A stretch of DNA of 64,000 bases from JACCZH01 sp963729445 (GTDB taxonomy: Bacteria; Chloroflexota; Chloroflexia; Thermomicrobiales; CFX8): NCBI GenBank assembly GCA_963729445.1, contig CAVSNU010000003.1, forward strand, positions 1,240,001-1,304,000. Direction: 5' to 3'. Under the pieces are notes generated by a model that worked only from the letters and a program-made list of their open reading frames with translations, did not search any database and had not been told where the DNA came from. Positions 6,861-15,866 of this stretch are shown in pieces (positions within the stretch are counted from its first letter, which is position 1; every line of letters begins with the position of its first letter). Position numbers and translations under genes: made by a program.

Positions 6861-8183
6861 TTACCCCGCCAGATCCTCGAACACCGTCTCAGCGATCGCG
6901 ACCGTAGCCTCGATGTCGTCGTCGGTGTGCGCCAGCGAGACGAAGGCTGTCTCAAACTGGGACGGCGCGAGGTACACCCCACGATCGAGCATCGCCCCAA
7001 AATAACGCCCATATCGTTCGGTATCGGCTTGTTTGGCGCCGGCGTAATCACGCACGCCGGAGCCTGTGAAGAAGAGCGTCATCATCGATCCAACCCGGTT
7101 CGCCGTCGCCGGAATGCCGGCCGCCTGCGCGGCAGCCAACAAACCAGCGCCCAGCCCGGCCGCCCGGCGCTCCAGCGTCTCATAGACGCCGGCGTCATCG
7201 AGCAGCCTCAGCGTCGCCAACCCGGCCGCCATCGCCAGAGGGTTCCCGGAGAGCGTCCCGGCCTGATAGACCGGACCAACCGGAGAGATCTGGTTCATGT
7301 ACTCGGCTTTGCCGCCGTAGGCCCCAACCGGCAGGCCACCACCGATGATCTTGCCGAGCACGCTCAGATCAGGCGTCACCCCGAAGCGCTCCTGAGCGCC
7401 ACCCCGGGCCACCCGGAAACCGGTAATCACCTCATCGAAAATCAACAGGGCGCCGTGCCGCTCGGTCACGTCGCGCAGATGCTGGAGATACCCCGCTTCT
7501 GGTTCGATCACACCCATGTTGCCGGCCACCGGCTCGATGATCACGGCTGCGATGGCGTCGCCATGCACCGCGAAAACCTCGTCGATCGCCTCGATCTTGT
7601 TGAACGGGATCGAGAGCGTCGTCTCAGCGACTGCCTTCGGCACGCCCGGGCTGTCTGGCTGGCCGAGCGTCAGGACACCCGAGCCGGCCGAGACGAGCAT
7701 GCTGTCGGCGTGGCCGTGGTAGCAACCGTCGAACTTCACGATCAGCTCGCGGCCGGTGGCAGCCCGCGCCAGACGCACGGCGCTCATGGCCGCCTCAGTG
7801 CCGGACGACACGAAGCGAATCCGCTCGATAGCCGGCATCCGCTCGATGACCGTCTCAGCCAGCTGATTCTCAATCTCGGTCGGTGCGCCGTAGGAGGTCC
7901 CCTTGCGGGCGGTCTCCTGGATCGCCTCGACGACCTGCGGGTGAGCGTGCCCAGCGATCAGCGGACCCCAGGAACCCACATAGTCGATGTAGTTGTTCCC
8001 GTCCGCGTCGAGGATGTGCGAGCCTCTGGCGCTCCGGATGAACCGCGGCGTCCCGCCAACCGACTTGAACGCGCGTACCGGGCTGTTCACCCCGCCAGGC
8101 ATCAGCGCTTGCGCCCGCTCGAACAACGCCTTCGACCGCGCGACCGGCTTGGAAGTCTCGACTGTGGACTGTTCCTGGCTCAC
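6861..8183 (-). CDS. hemL: Glutamate-1-semialdehyde 2,1-aminomutase
   Basis: A 440-residue PLP enzyme of the class III aminotransferase fold that converts glutamate-1-semialdehyde to 5-aminolevulinate, the second step of the C5 tetrapyrrole pathway. Family landmarks are present from MPGGVNSPVRAF near the N-terminus through VSSGTEAAMSAVRLAR, KFDGCYHGHAD and LLIFDEVITGFR to the PLP-binding lysine (residue 278) in LGKIIGGGLP. The length is normal and the start is GTG. It follows hemA on the same strand with about 110 bases between, so the two are likely co-transcribed and act consecutively. Confidence 0.97.
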   Translation of the reverse strand: MSQEQSTVETSKPVARSKALFERAQALMPGGVNSPVRAFKSVGGTPRFIRSARGSHILDADGNNYIDYVGSWGPLIAGHAHPQVVEAIQETARKGTSYGAPTEIENQLAETVIERMPAIERIRFVSSGTEAAMSAVRLARAATGRELIVKFDGCYHGHADSMLVSAGSGVLTLGQPDSPGVPKAVAETTLSIPFNKIEAIDEVFAVHGDAIAAVIIEPVAGNMGVIEPEAGYLQHLRDVTERHGALLIFDEVITGFRVARGGAQERFGVTPDLSVLGKIIGGGLPVGAYGGKAEYMNQISPVGPVYQAGTLSGNPLAMAAGLATLRLLDDAGVYETLERRAAGLGAGLLAAAQAAGIPATANRVGSMMTLFFTGSGVRDYAGAKQADTERYGRYFGAMLDRGVYLAPSQFETAFVSLAHTDDDIEATVAIAETVFEDLAG

Positions 8184-8218
8184 GTAACACGCTCTTTCGC
8201 TTTAGTTAGAACTGCCGT

Positions 8219-8270
8219 GGCGCGCCATCCCCGCCGGGCACACTCTGGTACACGGCCGGGATGACGCGCC
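8219..8270. other. Intergenic hairpin between hemA and hemL
   Basis: Near-perfect inverted repeat: GGCGCGCCATCCCCGCCG at the left and CGGCCGGGATGACGCGCC at the right, separated by about 16 bases. No T-run follows on either strand at the expected place, so it is more likely an mRNA stability or repeat element than a terminator. Confidence 0.5.
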
Positions 8271-8292
8271 TTGTCACACCTGAATGGATGAC

Positions 8293-9603
8293 CTAATCCG
8301 CCGCGCTGCGCCGGCTCTCGTCGGGCTCTCCCGGTGGGTACGCATCCGCCAGCAGAGGCTCATCGCTCAGACCGAACAGGCGACGCAGGCTGGCCGCGTT
8401 GGCCGTGCCCAGATCAGGGTCACGTATCTCCTGGAATGGTTGATGGAGGATCTTGTTGACAATACTCTTGGTCAACACGTCGATCAGCTCGCGCTCCCGG
8501 TCGGTCAGGTCGGGCATTCTCCTCAAGGATCGTTCCAGCTCCTTGAGCCGCACGGCCTCCGCCTGCTCGCGCAGCGCTCGAATCGTGCCGCCAGCGATGT
8601 GACCCGCGTGCCAGGCCAGAAACTCGCTAATCTGTGTATCGACCAGCTTGCCGACCGCAAGCGCCGCTTCTCGCCGCGCCTCGTCGTTGATCGCGATGCG
8701 GGAGTGCAAATCGTCGAGATCGTAGAGCGATAGCCCGTCCAGCTCGCCAGCTCCCGGAGCAATATCCCGCGGCATGGCAATGTCGAATGCGAAGAGGGTC
8801 CGGCCACGGCGACGACTGAGCGCGGTCTCCAGCATCTCGCGACTGACCACGGTATGCGGCGCGCCGGTGCAGGAGATCACAATATCCACCACGCTCAAGC
8901 ACTGTATCAGCCGCTCGAAGCGCACCGCCTGCACGCCGAGCATGCCGGCCAGCTCCGTCGAGCGCTCGTAGCCTCGATTGGCGATCATAATCTGCCCCGC
9001 GCCGTGCGAGCGCAGGTTGCGGGCCACCAGCGCGCCTGTCTCACCGGCGCCAATCACCAGGATGCTCTTGCCGGTCAGCCCGCCCAGGCGCTCGCGCGCA
9101 AACTCCACCGCCGCGTGCGATACCGAGACAGCGCCGCGCGAGATAGCGGTTTTGCTCCGGGCTTCTTTGCCGACATTCATCGCCGCACGAAAGAGGGCGT
9201 CCAGCACAGCGCCCATCGTGCCGGCCTCACGAGCCGTCTTCCAGGCGTCGCGCACCTGCCCCAGAATCTGCGGCTCGCCCAGGATCATCGAGTCCAGACC
9301 GCAGGCCACGCGCATCAGGTGCTCGGCCGCGTCCTGGCCCTCGCGCAGATAGAGCGCATCTTCAAGACTACCCGGCTCAGCCTGGCTCACCTCATAGAAA
9401 AAGGCGGCCAGCGTCCTGCCGGCGATGTCGGGGTTTGTCGCGTAAAACTCGGTGCGGTTACAGGTAGAGACGACGGCGATTTCGCCCACTAAGGGGCTGA
9501 GCCGCTGGAGGACCGCTGGAGTTTGGTCGGCGGAAATCGCTAGCTGTTCGCGAATCGCGACCGGGGCGGTCTCGTGATTCACGCCAAGTAACAGGACCGT
9601 CAC
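8293..9603 (-). CDS. hemA: Glutamyl-tRNA reductase
   Basis: A 436-residue NADPH enzyme that reduces glutamyl-tRNA(Glu) to glutamate-1-semialdehyde, the first step of heme synthesis by the C5 route. The catalytic cysteine is Cys48 in STCNRTEFYA. The Rossmann motif VIGAGETGALVARNL follows and the C-terminal dimerisation helices (LRRMPDLTDRERELIDVL) are complete. GTG 9603 has AAAGGTAG upstream. Its product feeds hemL, the next gene. Confidence 0.97.
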   Translation of the reverse strand: MTVLLLGVNHETAPVAIREQLAISADQTPAVLQRLSPLVGEIAVVSTCNRTEFYATNPDIAGRTLAAFFYEVSQAEPGSLEDALYLREGQDAAEHLMRVACGLDSMILGEPQILGQVRDAWKTAREAGTMGAVLDALFRAAMNVGKEARSKTAISRGAVSVSHAAVEFARERLGGLTGKSILVIGAGETGALVARNLRSHGAGQIMIANRGYERSTELAGMLGVQAVRFERLIQCLSVVDIVISCTGAPHTVVSREMLETALSRRRGRTLFAFDIAMPRDIAPGAGELDGLSLYDLDDLHSRIAINDEARREAALAVGKLVDTQISEFLAWHAGHIAGGTIRALREQAEAVRLKELERSLRRMPDLTDRERELIDVLTKSIVNKILHQPFQEIRDPDLGTANAASLRRLFGLSDEPLLADAYPPGEPDESRRSAAD

Positions 9604-9793
9604 CAGCGTTTACTACCTTTCGGAGGCCATGTAGGTCGGCACGTACCCAGATTACAATCCTGCGAATGTCCCGTAGGGCGGCGCTGTGTCGCGCGCTGAT
9701 GCACCCATGCCACGCTCATCAAGGACCGGGCACAATACGGTGCGTCCCTACGAAGTGCCAACCGTCGTAACAAATGCTCCATGCGTCGAAATC

Positions 9794-9811
9794 TGTGCAA
9801 AACTATGCACA
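9794..9811. promoter_or_regulatory. Operator-like palindrome upstream of hemA
   Basis: TGTGCA-N6-TGCACA, a perfect inverted repeat with the spacing typical of CRP/FNR-family sites, about 190 bases upstream of the hemA start. The rest of the gap (9604-9868) holds only an imperfect inverted repeat with CGTAGGG (near 9673) and CCCTACG (near 9746) ends, and no convincing gene. Confidence 0.35.
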
Positions 9812-9868
9812 TAAAAAGTGTAGCAAGAATTCGTCTCACGTGTCTATACGGAAACCGTCATTGCGGGA

Positions 9869-10465
9869 CTATGACGACGATTTCTGGTTGCCCCACGCAC
9901 CCCAATGCACCACATCCGCAACCTGCCGGCGCGGGCGTTTCAGGTTGGGCGACGGCACGTCTGGTGCGCGGTACCCCAGCGCAATCCCGCCAACCGGGTC
10001 GTACGGCTCGGGGATACCGAACTCCGACTTCAGATCGGTTGTGTCGGCCATACTGAAGAACAGCGCACCGAGCCCGTTGTCCACCACACTCAACAGAATC
10101 AAGAGGGCCGCCATACCGGTATCGATGTGCCAGTACGGTACTCTCCAGCGGTCCTCGTAGTTTGGCGGGAAACCTTTGTCCGGCTCGGCGTAGCGGTCCA
10201 GATAGGCCTGTTTGTGCGCCAGCGGAAGAATCACAACCGGAGCGGTATGCACGCTTGCATTGACATCCCCCTCGGTCGCCCTCCAGAAACGCGCCAGCTC
10301 GTCCGGCTGATCGAGCACCAGGAAGGCCCAGCCCTGGCTAAACCCCGCCGAGGGGGCGTGCAAGGCGTGCTCAAGCAACTCGTCGATGATCTCACGCGGG
10401 ACCGGCTTGTCTTCCTGAAAGCGCCGCACCATCCGGCGACGGCGGACAACCTCAGCGAATTCCAA
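9869..10465 (-). CDS. Nitroreductase-family protein (copy 2)
   Basis: A 198-residue FMN-dependent oxidoreductase of the nitroreductase superfamily. The N-terminal FMN-phosphate-binding arginines (VVRRRRMVRRFQ), the helix containing APSAGFSQGW and the late glycine-rich LGALFF are all present. Start TTG 10465 is preceded by GGGGAG five bases away and lies one base after the stop of the upstream copy, so the pair is co-translated. It is 50-60% similar by eye to that copy, indicating tandem duplication. Substrate is unknown; members reduce nitroaromatics, quinones or flavins. Confidence 0.88.
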   Translation of the reverse strand: MEFAEVVRRRRMVRRFQEDKPVPREIIDELLEHALHAPSAGFSQGWAFLVLDQPDELARFWRATEGDVNASVHTAPVVILPLAHKQAYLDRYAEPDKGFPPNYEDRWRVPYWHIDTGMAALLILLSVVDNGLGALFFSMADTTDLKSEFGIPEPYDPVGGIALGYRAPDVPSPNLKRPRRQVADVVHWGAWGNQKSSS

Positions 10466-10466
10466 G

Positions 10467-11072
10467 CTACTCCCCTTTCGGTTGCCAGCGGCCGCGGTGC
10501 AGCACGTCGGCCAGCTCGCGCCGGCCGCGTTTGAGCGACGACGACTTGCGATCCTTCTCCGCAGGGTGGCCGATCGCGATCGCGCCGATCGGGTCATACT
10601 CCTCCGGTACATCAAAACCTTTCCGGAACTTTGGCACGTCGAACAGGCCGAAGAAGAGCGCCCCCAGGCCGTGGTCGGTGATGGTCAGCAACATGTTCTG
10701 CGCCGCGAACGCCGTGTCGATATGCCAGTACGGAACCGGCCAGCGGCTCTCCGCCTTGTCGGTCCAGCCTTTGTCCGTCTCGGCATAGCGGTCGAGATAC
10801 GCCTGCTTATGCGAGAGCGGCACGACGATGACCGGGGCGTTGAAGAGCTGCGGCCAGGGCGAATCGGTCGCGCGGTCGGGCCAGTTCACGTCCCAGAAGC
10901 GCTGCACATCCTCCGGCTGGTCCAGTAGCATGAAGGCCCAACCCTGACTGAAACCGGCAGACGGCGCCCTGATCGCGTTCTCCAGAATCAGCTCGACCAC
11001 CCGCGGGTCAACCGGCCGATTCTCGAAGCTGCGCACCATCCTGCGCTTGCGCACCACATCCTGAAACTCCAC
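10467..11072 (-). CDS. Nitroreductase-family protein (copy 1)
   Basis: A 201-residue nitroreductase-fold protein, upstream member of a tandem pair. VVRKRRMVRSFENRPV carries the flavin-binding arginines, followed by APSAGFSQGWAFMLLDQP and HGLGALFFGLFDVP. It shares APSAGFSQGW and SHKQAYLDRYAE-type segments with its neighbour. GTG 11072 has AAGGGGC upstream. The two proteins may form homo- or heterodimers, since the family active site lies at the dimer interface; that is inference from family knowledge. Confidence 0.88.
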   Translation of the reverse strand: MEFQDVVRKRRMVRSFENRPVDPRVVELILENAIRAPSAGFSQGWAFMLLDQPEDVQRFWDVNWPDRATDSPWPQLFNAPVIVVPLSHKQAYLDRYAETDKGWTDKAESRWPVPYWHIDTAFAAQNMLLTITDHGLGALFFGLFDVPKFRKGFDVPEEYDPIGAIAIGHPAEKDRKSSSLKRGRRELADVLHRGRWQPKGE

Positions 11073-11171
11073 CTGGCAATGCCCCTTCCCAAAACGCTAC
11101 CCTCTGACCGCTCACGCGCCCAGCTCCGTTGGGGAATCATATTGTCGGGGACATCGTAGCCTAGAACTGGA

Positions 11172-11327
11172 TTAGTGGAAGTGGCCGTGCCCGCCGGCAA
11201 CGGTCATGTAGAGCACGACGGTGAGCACGGCCAGCGTGACGATGACGATGAGCACGACGGTCGGGACCTCTTCGTCGTCGTACAGATCGATGTCGTTCTG
11301 CGGTTGCTGGCGCTCTTCGTCTACCAT
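11172..11327 (-). CDS. Small membrane protein with His-rich C-terminus
   Basis: A 51-residue protein: acidic N-terminal half (DIDLYDDEEVP), one membrane span (TVVLIVIVTLAVLTVVLYM) and a C-terminal tail VAGGHGHFH with three histidines. ATG 11327 is used; an in-frame GTG at 11402 would overlap the end of the copper-protein gene and add 25 residues. It lies immediately downstream of the CopC-CopD-cytochrome gene, so a metal-related or oxidase-accessory role is plausible but unproven. Confidence 0.6.
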   Translation of the reverse strand: MVDEERQQPQNDIDLYDDEEVPTVVLIVIVTLAVLTVVLYMTVAGGHGHFH

Positions 11328-11401
11328 GCCCAGGATTCCAAACTCTTGTGCTGGCGGCCGGTCGCCGTCCTCGAGGAGATGGCCTAAGGATACCGGACGC
11401 A

Positions 11402-13723
11402 CTAGGGCGTGTTCGCGGTTTCCTGCAAACTAACGACATAATTGACGAGGTGCCAGATCTCTTCGTCGGAGAGGTCGTCCGCAAAGCCCGGCATCATCGT
11501 GCCGCCGATGCCCTCCTGTATCCAGTGGTGCAGCTCGCCTTCGGAGTGATCCAGCAGGTGCGACGCAGTAAGATCGGCGTTCGGTGTCTCGCGCCCGGAC
11601 AGCACCGGGCCGTCCCCGGTTCCCTGGGCGCCGTGGCAATCGACGCAGTTCGCAAGGAAGAGCTGCTCACCGGTCGCGACCGACTCTTGCGTCATCTGTA
11701 CAGGGTTCTCAGCGAGCGCGCCAATCGCCGGAGTCTGATAGCCGGAGAGCAGCCCGCCCACACTCAGTACGACAAGCACCGCCGCGAAAGCAGCAACGCT
11801 GCGCCCACCAGCGCCGCGCAGGCCGGCAACCAGCACCGCGAGCGATCCAGCGAGAACGATGACCCAGATCGCGCCGTTTGTGCCCGGGAACCGTGGGGCC
11901 GGGGCGGGAGCACGCTCCTCCGGAGGCGTGTTGTAAATCGTCGTCTCGGTTGTCGCTCGCCAGTCAGCTTCGGAAGGACGACGCAGAATCACCTCTAGCT
12001 GCCAATCCCCAACGACGCTCAGCTCCGTACCGTTCGCCTCGAACCGGCCCGGCGCGGTCTGGGTCAACACCGCCTCTCGTACACCTTGAAGATCCGCCTT
12101 GGGCGAGGTTCTCAGCAGTACCACGCTGTCTTGGGGGGTCTCGCTCGGTGGGAGATTGACGTCCGCCGTGTAGCGGTTTGAACCGACGGCGCCCGGAGAG
12201 AGGTAGAGCGACAGGTGGATGCCCTGGTCGGAGAGGTGAAAGACCGCCCGGCCTGACTCAGCGTTGATGGTGTCGCGCGCCGTCGGCAGGCTGGTCAGCA
12301 GCCCCACCATGAACAGCACCAGCACCCCGAGCACGACCTCGGCAGCCACCGTCCGGCCAAAGTGCACGCTCGACATGGCCGCCCGTCGCAGCCGGGGACC
12401 GACGACCAGCAGATTCACCGCGCCCAGAACGACCATCAGCAGCATCAGGCCGACCTTGATCGCCAGCGTCTGCCCGTAGCTCGTCTCACGCAGCGCGATG
12501 AGATTGCCCACCTGCAGCCAGGAGGCGTAGAAACCGGTAATGGTCAGGATGACGACGCTGGCGATCGCCAGCGTGGAGAAGCGCGGAATGACGAGAGCGT
12601 AGGTTTGCCGCCGGCTCTCCCGTGGCACCCTGCGTGTCGCATAGACCACCCCGGCCAGCACCGCCAGCAAACCACCCACCCAGACGCTGGCCGCGCCCAG
12701 GTGAACCCAATCGGCCACCACCGCAGCTGCCCGCCCATCGGCCGGCACTGCTGCATGACTGTTCAGAGAGAAGGGCAGCATCGCGGCTGCGGCAAGTCCG
12801 AGCCCGATCCAGCGCGATGGTGAGTCTGTCTCTTGCCAGCTATAGGGCAGATACAGGAAGACGCCAAGCGCCAACAACAACACCACCCGGATCGACCAGA
12901 GCGTACCGAAGCGCGTGTCGTTCACGACCTGCAGCGTATCCGCCAGGGATAAGGCGGAACCCGCTGTCGAGACCTGCACCGAGAGCGCGACAAAGCTGCC
13001 GGCGATGGCAACCGCCACACCAAGCAGCGCAGTGGCGCGCACTCGCCGGGCAACCACCACGCTGTGCTCGGGAGCGAGTGGCTTCTGCGCGGGTCTGATC
13101 ACCCAGAACCACGTCACCAGGGCTCCAGCAGCCCCGGCGACGCCCAGCAAGCTCAACCAGCGTCCAACCGCATTCAGCTCCGCAGGCGGTCCACTGAAAT
13201 CGATCTGCGCTGGCGGTGTCGGGACGACGACGTCGGAGCTGCCGCCAATAGTGAACGGTACATAGCCGGTCTCGGGGTGACCGTCGGCCGTCGAGATGTT
13301 GCGCCACTGCACGGAGTAGGTGCCGTCCGGCAGGTCAGCCGGGAGGGGCAGGGTCAACTGGTACGGATCCGGCCCGACGACGCTTTTCTCAGTCTCGATG
13401 CGCTGGCCGCTCGCGTCGAACAGCTCAGCCAGGCTGTAGTCCACCTCCAGCGGCTCGGTGAACCAGAGCCGCACGCTCTCCGGCACCTCGCCCACAACGT
13501 CGTTCGCCTCCGGGTCACTGCGCTCGAGAAAGGCGTGCGCGTCGGCACGCTGTGGGGCGAGAACCGCGAAGAGGACCAGCAGCGCGAAGACCAGCAAGGC
13601 CCGCACGCCCAGGCCCCGTGTTGCGCGCGGCGCGGAGCAGGGAGGGCCACTGGCCCTCCGCTCCCCTTTGCACCGTGCCGGTGGGGCAACCACATGCTCT
13701 CGATTGGGCGTGAGGGCCTGCAT
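11402..13723 (-). CDS. CopC-CopD fusion with C-terminal cytochrome c domain
   Basis: A 773-residue envelope protein combining three modules. After a signal segment ending ...RADA, His63 begins a CopC-like copper-binding domain (HAFLERSDPEAN, later STADGHPETGY). A CopD-like block of about eight membrane helices follows, including HLGAASVWVGG. After an extracytoplasmic beta domain and another helix, a cytochrome c domain has the heme motif CVDCH and a distal Met in MMPGFAD. It starts one base after the stop of the upstream secreted protein (TAA-C-ATG). Fusing a heme c domain to a copper importer suggests electron transfer or assembly of a respiratory copper site. Confidence 0.88.
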   Translation of the reverse strand: MQALTPNREHVVAPPARCKGERRASGPPCSAPRATRGLGVRALLVFALLVLFAVLAPQRADAHAFLERSDPEANDVVGEVPESVRLWFTEPLEVDYSLAELFDASGQRIETEKSVVGPDPYQLTLPLPADLPDGTYSVQWRNISTADGHPETGYVPFTIGGSSDVVVPTPPAQIDFSGPPAELNAVGRWLSLLGVAGAAGALVTWFWVIRPAQKPLAPEHSVVVARRVRATALLGVAVAIAGSFVALSVQVSTAGSALSLADTLQVVNDTRFGTLWSIRVVLLLALGVFLYLPYSWQETDSPSRWIGLGLAAAAMLPFSLNSHAAVPADGRAAAVVADWVHLGAASVWVGGLLAVLAGVVYATRRVPRESRRQTYALVIPRFSTLAIASVVILTITGFYASWLQVGNLIALRETSYGQTLAIKVGLMLLMVVLGAVNLLVVGPRLRRAAMSSVHFGRTVAAEVVLGVLVLFMVGLLTSLPTARDTINAESGRAVFHLSDQGIHLSLYLSPGAVGSNRYTADVNLPPSETPQDSVVLLRTSPKADLQGVREAVLTQTAPGRFEANGTELSVVGDWQLEVILRRPSEADWRATTETTIYNTPPEERAPAPAPRFPGTNGAIWVIVLAGSLAVLVAGLRGAGGRSVAAFAAVLVVLSVGGLLSGYQTPAIGALAENPVQMTQESVATGEQLFLANCVDCHGAQGTGDGPVLSGRETPNADLTASHLLDHSEGELHHWIQEGIGGTMMPGFADDLSDEEIWHLVNYVVSLQETANTP

Positions 13724-13724
13724 G

Positions 13725-14393
13725 TTAGCTCCCAACCTCCGGCGAGCCCCTGCCAGGAACGGTGACTGCCCCGGCGCGAGCCGTCGATGAGCGCATGAAC
13801 GCGAGGACACCCAGAAGGAGCCCCAGCAGACCGGCAACCAGCCCGCCAATGCCCAGCAGCATCGCCGTAGATGCCGTGTCACTCGCTTCAGTCGCCGTCG
13901 TCTCGACGCTGCCGACCGGGCCAACCTGGTTCGGGAAGGTCAGCGTCTCGCGGGACACGACTTCGGAGAAGGTGTCCGGGCCGCTCGTAAAGCTCTCGTC
14001 GATCTCCATGCCCTCGATCGAGCCGAAGATGTGGAAGGTGTACGCGCCGGTCTCGGTCGGGATGATGTTCGCCTTGTACATCCCCGGCTGCCCGAAGGCC
14101 GCCTGGATCTCGAGCGGCAACCGTTGGTCACCGTAGATGATCTCGGCCCGCAGTGAGCTAGCCAGACCCTCAACCGGCTCGCCTGCGTCTCCGTGCCCCT
14201 TCATCACCTCCAAAGAGAGTCCGTTGGGCTCTTCCAGGATAGCGGGTTCGTTCAGAAACCCGACCGTCAGCTCATACTCGCCCACCTCGCGATGTTCGTG
14301 GGCCAAGACGGAACCAGCCATGAGCATCGTGCTCATCGCTACGGCAAGCAGCGCCACCAGCAAACGCCGGATAGCACCAATAGATTTCGGCAT
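13725..14393 (-). CDS. Secreted, membrane-anchored protein of copper cluster
   Basis: A 222-residue protein with a signal peptide (LLVALLAVAMSTMLMAGSVLAHEHRE) whose mature N-terminus begins with HEH. The middle is a beta-rich extracytoplasmic domain (EYELTVGFLNEPAIL, GAYTFHIFGSIEGMEID). A single C-terminal helix (MLLGIGGLVAGLLGLLLGVL) would anchor it. It precedes the CopC-CopD-cytochrome gene by one base and so is in its operon. The His-starting mature end and context suggest copper handling in the envelope; the family is not recognised with confidence. Confidence 0.8.
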   Translation of the reverse strand: MPKSIGAIRRLLVALLAVAMSTMLMAGSVLAHEHREVGEYELTVGFLNEPAILEEPNGLSLEVMKGHGDAGEPVEGLASSLRAEIIYGDQRLPLEIQAAFGQPGMYKANIIPTETGAYTFHIFGSIEGMEIDESFTSGPDTFSEVVSRETLTFPNQVGPVGSVETTATEASDTASTAMLLGIGGLVAGLLGLLLGVLAFMRSSTARAGAVTVPGRGSPEVGS

Positions 14394-14442
14394 GTTGGAT
14401 GCCCCTCTTCAATCTCATCACAGCAAAACTGCATCAGGAGTG

Positions 14443-14892
14443 TTAGCCAGGTAACTGATGGTGCTGCGGAGGGGGCGCGTCGGGGGCGTCCAGCCAACCG
14501 GACCCCAGCTCGTCAGCGCTGGCTGGATAGTTGAACGACTGCCATTCATTCGATCCGGCAAGAACGCTCGTTAACGCGACGGCGAGGCGGTCCGAGCCGT
14601 GCGCGACCTTTCCCGTGAGCTGGGGGCCGGAGTTGGTCGCGGTTTCAACCGTGTGTCGCTGACGGTCATGCGACTCACCATGATCGACATGAACGTGCGA
14701 GCCATCTGGGACATGGTGATGGCCGGGAAGGATGAAGAGCGAGTGACCGTGCGCGACCCGGGCGCCACAGTGACAGGTCGACGGCACCGATATCAGCCCG
14801 CCCACCAGCAACAACGCAATACACACACCAACAAACGAACGCTGGAGCTGCGCCGGGTTCAGGATCGGTTGGGACGAAGGTGCCGGGGTCAT
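14443..14892 (-). CDS. Histidine-rich membrane-anchored protein
   Basis: A 149-residue protein with one N-terminal membrane segment (SFVGVCIALLLVGGLI) followed by CHCG and a histidine-rich region (GHHHVPDGSHVHVDHGESHD) that could bind several metal ions. The C-terminus ends PPPQHHQLPG. It is on the same strand 50 bases upstream of the secreted copper-cluster protein. A copper or zinc buffering role outside the membrane is inferred from composition and neighbours. Nothing was recognised in the 15-kb side gap (14893-15059). Confidence 0.72.
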   Translation of the reverse strand: MTPAPSSQPILNPAQLQRSFVGVCIALLLVGGLISVPSTCHCGARVAHGHSLFILPGHHHVPDGSHVHVDHGESHDRQRHTVETATNSGPQLTGKVAHGSDRLAVALTSVLAGSNEWQSFNYPASADELGSGWLDAPDAPPPQHHQLPG

Positions 14893-15059
14893 CCGAATTG
14901 GCTCGAGTCCACTAACGGGTCAACGGTTACCCACTTCAATTAAATAGCATCGTTACAGCCATCACAACGCACCCTCTACATCTACGCTTCTACCGCATTG
15001 CCGGATGATCGCGTCAGTCGCGGCCATAGCCGCGTGTATGAGCGGGTCATAGTACAGAT

Positions 15060-15680
15060 TCATTGGTGTGATCGGGGGTCGCTCGGCGTCTCGGTCTGAG
15101 CAGCATCCGGCATGACGTACAGACCCTGGTCACGTGAAGGAGTGTACTGCTGACCTCCGCGACGCTCCTGAACGCGCGCCAGACCCTCTTGAAAGTCGGC
15201 GTCAACTCTTGGGTACATCCAGGCAATAAACGCGAACACCCCCAGCGAGCCGGTCCACGAGCGCCAGAACCCGTCGCTGTCGCGCAACCCGACGACCTGC
15301 GTCCCGACATCGATCAGCATCGGCACCTGTGCCAGTAGCAGGATCCTCCAGTCTATTCGCCACTGGAAACGGCGCAACAGCAGATAGAGCGGGCCGCCCA
15401 GCGCTCCGGCAACGAACATGGCCGTGTCGCGCTGCTCGAAACCCATCTTGTGACCCGCGATAAACCAGGAATGATCGGGCCGCTGAGGACAGAGCAGGCG
15501 ATAGGCCTTATAGAGCAGCCACGAGAGCGTGTCGAAGCCATTCGCCGCCAGCACCGGCGTCACGACAGCACCCAGCACAACCATCGCCGCCCAGCCCGAC
15601 GCGACCCATACCCAGTGGCGTAAAAACCACTCGGCGAACCGATTCACCTGTGCCTCGATGCGAACGGCGTCTAGCTGCAC
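15060..15680 (-). CDS. DUF2085-family membrane protein
   Basis: A 206-residue polytopic protein with four to five membrane segments. It shows the family pattern CPQRPDHSWFIAGHKMGFEQ and RDTAMFVAGALGG around the second and third helices, with conserved Cys, His, Glu and Arg residues that may bind a metal or heme. The C-terminal 40 residues are hydrophilic. GTG 15680 is preceded by AAAGGGAT. No function is established for the family. Confidence 0.82.
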   Translation of the reverse strand: MQLDAVRIEAQVNRFAEWFLRHWVWVASGWAAMVVLGAVVTPVLAANGFDTLSWLLYKAYRLLCPQRPDHSWFIAGHKMGFEQRDTAMFVAGALGGPLYLLLRRFQWRIDWRILLLAQVPMLIDVGTQVVGLRDSDGFWRSWTGSLGVFAFIAWMYPRVDADFQEGLARVQERRGGQQYTPSRDQGLYVMPDAAQTETPSDPRSHQ

Positions 15681-15837
15681 CTGGATATCCCTTTATGTTC
15701 TCCTACAAGACGCAGTATACGGCGCCCCACGTGTCCAAAGTCAATCGGATTCAGAGAAACTCTCTAACGATGCGCATGGGCATAATTGATTGCGCTCGCG
15801 CTGTTGTCTAGAGCATGCCGCTGATCGTGAACACTGA

Positions 15838-15866
15838 TTGACAGTCGTCCCTTCGGCCCCTATTCT
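15838..15866 (+). promoter_or_regulatory. Sigma70-type promoter for the NHL surface protein
   Basis: TTGACA (15838-15843), 17 bases, TATTCT (15861-15866). This is an unusually good match for the window and lies about 100 bases before the start at 15972. Confidence 0.7.

Noticed and set aside
6822..8264. 480-codon open frame on the plus strand
   Set aside because: It lies antisense over hemL, which has all its catalytic motifs; the product is Arg/His/Gly-rich and without hydrophobic cores, as expected for a shadow frame in GC-rich DNA.
8854..9492. 212-codon plus-strand frame over hemA
   Set aside because: Antisense shadow of a certain gene, with no ribosome site and atypical composition.
9600..9839. 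79-codon minus-strand frame upstream of hemA
   Set aside because: Arg/Cys/His-rich, runs through an imperfect inverted repeat and has no ribosome site.
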